A stretch of DNA of 8,820 nt from Pseudomonadota bacterium (GTDB taxonomy: Bacteria; Pseudomonadota; Alphaproteobacteria; Rhizobiales; Xanthobacteraceae), in NCBI GenBank assembly GCA_023414975.1, contig JAEZMI010000383.1, forward strand, positions 1 to 8,820, in the 5' to 3' direction. The notes under the pieces were generated by a model. That model had not been told where the DNA came from and made no database searches. It saw nothing but the letters and a program-made list of their open reading frames with translations. Shown here one piece after another: positions 5,265 through 8,820 of the stretch (positions are counted from its first letter, which is position 1; every line of letters starts with the position of its first letter). The position numbers were made by a program, and so were the translations under genes.

Positions 5265-7337
5265 ATGGCCGGGCGTGGCGTGAGGGACGGCGTGGATTTC
5301 GGGCGGAGCCGGCAGATTCATCTGGGTGGGACGGCGCTTGCGCTGTTGCTGGCAGGCGCGCTTCTGCTGCCCGCGCCGGCGGTGGCACAGCAGGCGTCGG
5401 GCGCGCCCATCGCCACGGGGCTGGCCGGCAATGGCACCGGCCAGCCCGTGCCCGCTTTCGATCCCGGCCGCGCCGGCATGGCCAGCGCCGGGCAGGGCGC
5501 TTCGCTGCTCGCCGCGCTGGGCCATGATCCCGCGCCTTTCGACATCAACGACACCCGCCCGAAGACTCAGGCTCCGCCGAGCGAGGCGCCGCAGAGTGAG
5601 GCCGCGCCCGTCGAAGCGGCCCCGGCCAACGGCGCGCCCGCTTTCAGTGTCAGCCCCCCGCCGGCGGTCGGCCATGGTGCCCCGTCGACCGGCACCGGCA
5701 CGCCCGGCCACACGAGCCCCGCCGCCGCGACCCCGGCCGCACCGGCCCCCGGCACCGGTACGCCCGCCGCCCCTTCCGCGACCGCCGAGGCTCCGCAGGC
5801 GGGCGCCAACGTGCCGCAGGAACTCGCGGCACTCGTGTCCGACCGGCTGTCGCGCTACGCGCAGCGCCCGGCCGAGCAGCAGGCGCTTGCCGCCTTCTAT
5901 GCCGCCCGCAATTTCCAGCCCATGTTCACCGCCAAGGGAATGGTGACGCCGCTCGCCCTCGCTGCTCTCGGCGCCTTCGGCGGCGCGGCGTCGGAAGGGC
6001 TGAACCCCTCCGACTACACGGTGCCCGCGCCCCCGGCCAAGCCGAGCGACGCGGCGCTGGCCGATTATGAGCTGCGCCTTGCCGCCACCACGCTGGTCTA
6101 TGCCCGCCATGTGCAGAGCGGACGCTTCGACCCCAAGCGCATCTCCAAGGATGTCGATCCGAGCCCGAGCGTGCCGGACCCGCTCGACGTGCTCGCCACG
6201 GTGTCCTCGGCCGAGAAGGCCGGGCGCGCCTATGCGTCCTTCGCGCCGCAGTATGACGAATATCGCCTGCTGAAGACCCAGCTCGCCCGCCGGCTCGCGG
6301 AAGGACAGGGCGTGGTCCATGCCCCGATCCCCGCCGGCCCGTCGATCCGGCCGGGCGACCGCGACCCGCGCGTGCCGCTGCTGCGGGCCCGGCTCGGTGT
6401 CGGCGGCGCGCCGGACGATCTCGTCTACGACGCCTATCTGGTGGAAGCGGTGCGGGACTTCCAGCGGCTTTCGGGCGCCAAGCCCGACGGTATCGTCGGA
6501 CGCGGCACGCTCGCGGTGCTCAACGAGGGCGCGGGCGACAGCCTCGATGACATCATCGCCAATATGGAGCGCTGGCGCTGGCTGCCGCATCAGGTCGCGC
6601 CGACCTATGTGATCGTCAACATTCCCGAGTTCATGGTCCGCATCGTCGTGAACGAGCAGACCATCCATGAGACGCGCGTGGTCGTCGGCAAGCCCGAAAA
6701 CCAGACGCCGATCATGAGCGAGCAGATGCAGTACGCGGTGTTCAACCCGTCCTGGAACGTGCCGCCCGGCATCATCAAGAACGAAATGCTGCCGAAGCTT
6801 CAGGCCGACCCTTACGCGCTCGACCGCCAAGGAATTGACGTCGTGCGCAACGGCCGCATCATCGATCCCGGCACGGTGGACTGGAGTCGCGGCTCGCAGG
6901 GCTATTCGTTCCGCCAGGCGCCGGGCGAGCGCAATGCGCTGGGGCGCATGAAGTTCATGTTCCCCAACAAGCACGCTGTCTATCTGCACGACACGCCCAG
7001 CCGGGCGCTGTTCGCCCGCGACCGCCGAGCCTTCAGCCATGGCTGCGTGCGTGTCCACGAGCCGCTGAAATTCGCCGAAGCGTTGTTCAGCGTCGGCCTG
7101 CCGGGCGACGGGTGGAGCCAGCAGCGAATCAATTCGCTGATCGGCGGCAATGAGAAGTACCTGAACCTGAAGCAGCGCTTCCCGGTCCACCTCGTCTATT
7201 TCACCACCTATGTGGACGGGCGCGGCGAACTCATATCGCGCGAGGATATTTACGGCATCAACGAAGCCACCAAGGCGATGCTCGGCCTCGGCGGCACGCG
7301 GATGGCGGATCGCGGCGGAAGCGTGGCGCCGCGCTGA
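5265..7337 (+). CDS. Secreted L,D-transpeptidase, YcbB/LdtD type
   Basis: Periplasmic peptidoglycan enzyme expected to make 3-3 crosslinks between meso-diaminopimelate residues. With the start at 5265 it is 690 residues. A signal peptide has the basic RSRQ n-region, the hydrophobic ALALLLAGALLLP core, and a likely cut after AVA (residue 41). A long Ala/Pro/Gly/Thr-rich linker covers about 50-180. The scaffold region of YcbB-type enzymes is about 185-350, starting SDRLSRYAQRPAEQQALAAF. A peptidoglycan-binding domain follows (about 361-421; DFQRLSGAKPDGIVGRGTL). The YkuD catalytic domain is about 447-646, with His575 in VYLHD and the active-site SHGCVR (591-596) with nucleophile Cys594. The start is uncertain: GTG 5253, ATG 5262 and ATG 5265 are in frame. 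ATG 5265 has GGAG at 5255-5258 with a 6-base gap. It faces away from purE and precedes a MepK-like gene on the same strand. Confidence 0.93.
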   Translation: MAGRGVRDGVDFGRSRQIHLGGTALALLLAGALLLPAPAVAQQASGAPIATGLAGNGTGQPVPAFDPGRAGMASAGQGASLLAALGHDPAPFDINDTRPKTQAPPSEAPQSEAAPVEAAPANGAPAFSVSPPPAVGHGAPSTGTGTPGHTSPAAATPAAPAPGTGTPAAPSATAEAPQAGANVPQELAALVSDRLSRYAQRPAEQQALAAFYAARNFQPMFTAKGMVTPLALAALGAFGGAASEGLNPSDYTVPAPPAKPSDAALADYELRLAATTLVYARHVQSGRFDPKRISKDVDPSPSVPDPLDVLATVSSAEKAGRAYASFAPQYDEYRLLKTQLARRLAEGQGVVHAPIPAGPSIRPGDRDPRVPLLRARLGVGGAPDDLVYDAYLVEAVRDFQRLSGAKPDGIVGRGTLAVLNEGAGDSLDDIIANMERWRWLPHQVAPTYVIVNIPEFMVRIVVNEQTIHETRVVVGKPENQTPIMSEQMQYAVFNPSWNVPPGIIKNEMLPKLQADPYALDRQGIDVVRNGRIIDPGTVDWSRGSQGYSFRQAPGERNALGRMKFMFPNKHAVYLHDTPSRALFARDRRAFSHGCVRVHEPLKFAEALFSVGLPGDGWSQQRINSLIGGNEKYLNLKQRFPVHLVYFTTYVDGRGELISREDIYGINEATKAMLGLGGTRMADRGGSVAPR

Positions 7338-7350
7338 CGCGCCACGCTTC
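7318..7350 (+). terminator. Strong hairpin around the L,D-transpeptidase stop codon
   Basis: GAAGCGTGGCGC (7318-7329) and GCGCCACGCTTC (7339-7350) form a perfect 12-bp stem. The 9-base loop (7330-7338) contains the TGA stop at 7335-7337. No T-tract follows, so a classic intrinsic terminator is not shown. Roles in Rho-independent-like ending, 3'-end protection of the mRNA, or stop-proximal ribosome effects are possible. A second short hairpin, GCTG-CCG-CAGC, follows at 7354-7364. Confidence 0.55.
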
Positions 7351-7625
7351 GATGCTGCCGCAGCGGAAGTATTGCCGGCATTAATGTGTTGTTTTGAACA
7401 CTATTAACCAAGAAAGCAGGTCTTGCCGGTACAACATTACGAATTTTTTAGGTTGGCACTCTTTTGCCACAGTCTCCCCCTAGCCATGATCGCATCAAGC
7501 GTGGGGGGTGGGGCGTAACGGCCCCTTAACCAAACCCGACAAGACTATGTTCACCATGTCCGGCCCGGTCGCTCGCGACCGTGTCGTCTCAGGAAACGTT
7601 CCTTTCGGGTTTCGGATACGGGTAC
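7338..7625 (+). other. AT-enriched spacer before the MepK-like gene
   Basis: This 288-base spacer contrasts with its GC-rich surroundings, mainly over about 7365-7470. Besides the palindrome above it holds TTAACCAA twice (7404-7411 and 7526-7533), the inverted repeat TGGCA-ctcttt-TGCCA (7454-7469), and GGGGC-gtaacg-GCCCC (7510-7525), a short hairpin directly before the second TTAACCAA. TTAACC is a half-site of the alphaproteobacterial cell-cycle regulator CtrA, so control by CtrA is a speculation worth testing. I cannot assign a -35/-10 pair with confidence. An ATG at 7556 opens a different frame that ends at 7843 and does not look like a gene. Confidence 0.5.
7382..7406. promoter_or_regulatory. 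Operator-like AT-rich palindrome
   Basis: TAATGTGTT (7382-7390), a 6-base spacer, then AACAC-t-ATTA (7397-7406). The arms match over nine bases if one extra T is allowed. It sits in the only clearly AT-rich part of the window, upstream of the MepK-like gene, and looks like a site for a dimeric regulator. No known regulator is assigned. Confidence 0.4.
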
Positions 7626-8820
7626 GTGCGCATCACATCGGTCTTTCGCAGCAAGCGCGCCGGCAAGGCACCTGCCGCCTCGCGCGCCATCAAGACGGTC
7701 GCCCTCGCGGCGCTCGTCACCCTCGGCAGTGCCGACCTGCTGCAGAACGCGGTGGCCAATGGCGACACGCGGACGCTCACGCTGCATCACGTCCATTCCG
7801 GGGAAAGCGCAACCGTCACCTTCAAGCGCAATGGCCGCTATGACCCGGCCGCGCTGAAGCAGCTCAACGTCCTCCTGCAGGACTGGCGGCGCAAGGAGTC
7901 CACCAACATGGACCCGCGCCTCTTCGACATCATCTGGGAAGTCTATCGCGAGACCGGCGCCACCCAGCCGATCCAGGTGATCGGCGGCTACCGCTCGCCG
8001 GCGACCAACGCGATGCTGCGCCAGCGTTCACGCGGCGTTGCCAAGACGAGCCTGCACATGCAGGGCAAGGCGATGGACTTCTACATTCCCGGCGTTCCGC
8101 TGGCGAAGATCCGTGAGGCGGGCCTGCGTCTGGAGCGCGGCGGGGTCGGGTTCTATCCCACGTCCGGATCGCCCTTCGTTCACATGGACACAGGTGGCAT
8201 CCGGCACTGGCCGCGCATGACCCGTCCCGAACTCGCCCGTGTCTTCCCCGATGGCAAGACCGTGCATGTGCCCGCCGACGGCAAGCCGATGCCGGGCTAT
8301 GCGCTGGCGCTCGCCGAGGTGGAATCGCGGGGCTCCGAACCCGGCGGCGCCGGCGCGGCCTTCGCGGGCCTGTCGGGCAGTAATGATCCCAAGCGTCCCG
8401 GCGCGGGCGGCAAGAACATCTTCGCGGCGCTGTTCGGCAAGGATGACGAGGAAGAGGCGGACACCGCCCCGGCGGCGGCTCCCACGCGTCCGGCGGTCGT
8501 GGCGGCGCGTGCGCCCGCTCTGGCGGCGGATGACGAGGAGGCGCCCGCACCGGTCGTGGTTGCGGCTGCACCGGCGGCTCCGGTCGTGGTGCCGCTTCCC
8601 GCGCCGCATCCGCTGGGCCGTGCCGTTGTCGCACCGGCGCCTGTTGTCGCTGCAGGCTCCACGCTCCCGAACCCCGCCACGGCTGCCGCGCCGGCTTCCG
8701 GCGCGCCCGCTCTGGCGGCGCTGGCCGCTGCCGTCCCGCTGCCCCTGCCGCGCCATCAGCCACCGGCTGCAGCGCCCGCGGCCGAACCGGTCGTCGTCGC
8801 CAGCGCCGGCACCTTCGCTC
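7626..8820 (+). CDS. DUF882/MepK (YcbK)-type peptidoglycan endopeptidase with long tail (partial)
   Basis: Predicted exported LAS-type zinc metallopeptidase; E. coli MepK cleaves 3-3 crosslinks. 398 codons are visible and the frame is open at the window end. A basic N-terminus (FRSKRAGK) precedes a hydrophobic signal segment (AIKTVALAALVTLG) and a likely cut near NAVA. The core begins GDTRTLTLHHVHSG. It has GGYRSPATNAML (Arg123), SLHMQGKAMDFYIP with zinc ligands His144 and Asp151, and GSPFVHMDTG with His186. IRHWPR, a DUF882 signature, follows. From about residue 225 it is Ala/Pro/Val-rich, with two acidic patches (KDDEEEAD and DDEEAP). E. coli MepK is about 182 residues, so most of this extension is additional. 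No ATG is available upstream of the signal; GTG 7626 is chosen, GTG 7581 is the alternative, and neither has a good Shine-Dalgarno. The frame is closed upstream by TAA 7527-7529. Confidence 0.88.
   Translation, partial: MRITSVFRSKRAGKAPAASRAIKTVALAALVTLGSADLLQNAVANGDTRTLTLHHVHSGESATVTFKRNGRYDPAALKQLNVLLQDWRRKESTNMDPRLFDIIWEVYRETGATQPIQVIGGYRSPATNAMLRQRSRGVAKTSLHMQGKAMDFYIPGVPLAKIREAGLRLERGGVGFYPTSGSPFVHMDTGGIRHWPRMTRPELARVFPDGKTVHVPADGKPMPGYALALAEVESRGSEPGGAGAAFAGLSGSNDPKRPGAGGKNIFAALFGKDDEEEADTAPAAAPTRPAVVAARAPALAADDEEAPAPVVVAAAPAAPVVVPLPAPHPLGRAVVAPAPVVAAGSTLPNPATAAAPASGAPALAALAAAVPLPLPRHQPPAAAPAAEPVVVASAGTFA

Noticed and set aside
4386..7190. Minus-strand open frame of 934 codons covering purE and the antisense of the L,D-transpeptidase gene
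   Set aside because: It is the purE frame left open by high GC content. The antisense part has no family-like sequence, and the promoter, ribosome site and homology place the true start at 4886.
7453..7469. Sigma54-like TTGGCAC...TTGC element
   Set aside because: The GG-to-GC distance is 9 bases instead of the required 10, and the sequence is better described as the inverted repeat TGGCA-N6-TGCCA.
7508..7843. Plus-strand frame of 111 codons starting before the MepK-like gene
   Set aside because: It overlaps the signal peptide and core of the DUF882 frame, which carries the recognisable motifs. Its own sequence is Arg-rich and family-less.

Overview
The window is a very GC-rich stretch of bacterial chromosome. 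It encodes housekeeping enzymes typical of Alphaproteobacteria. Protein style (alanine/proline-rich tails, NADP-independent 'PurE mutase' type genes, a DUF882/MepK-like protein), base composition and gene neighbourhood (serB divergent from miaA) all suggest the order Hyphomicrobiales (Rhizobiales), perhaps a Xanthobacteraceae-like genus. The genus is inference. There are no rRNA or tRNA genes, no CRISPR array, no insertion sequence and no sign of recent transfer.

Layout. Positions 1-150 hold the proline/alanine-rich C-terminus of an unidentified plus-strand gene. It converges on serB (155-1042, minus), which encodes phosphoserine phosphatase. serB is divergent from miaA (1177-2100, plus), the tRNA dimethylallyltransferase gene, across a 134-bp gap that holds a threefold 12-bp tandem repeat and a hairpin. 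miaA converges on msrQ (2144-3073, minus), which encodes the haem-binding membrane subunit of the periplasmic methionine sulfoxide reductase. An imperfect ~50-bp palindrome containing both stop codons separates them. No msrP partner lies beside msrQ. Next comes the minus-strand purEK operon (purE 4386-4886, purK 3310-4386, overlapping by one base in TGATG), with a good sigma70-type promoter directly upstream of purE. The purK stop codon lies inside a threefold 14-bp tandem repeat.

The right half is a cell-wall locus. It starts with a 690-residue secreted L,D-transpeptidase of the YcbB/LdtD type (5265-7337, plus). A perfect 12-bp-stem hairpin with the stop codon in its loop ends this gene. After an unusually AT-rich spacer comes a DUF882/MepK-type LAS metallopeptidase gene (7626 to beyond the window end, plus). 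It carries a long low-complexity C-terminal extension.

How the genes fit together. SerB (serine), PurE/PurK (purines) and MiaA (tRNA modification) are basic metabolism. MsrQ is envelope oxidative repair. The L,D-transpeptidase and the MepK-like protein are plausibly opposing activities on 3-3 peptidoglycan crosslinks; the same two families are neighbours in E. coli (ycbB-ycbK). I see no clearly new multi-gene system. The most unusual features are small: repeats and palindromes placed at gene ends, a nine-base homopolymer inside msrQ, and the regulatory-looking spacer before the peptidase gene.
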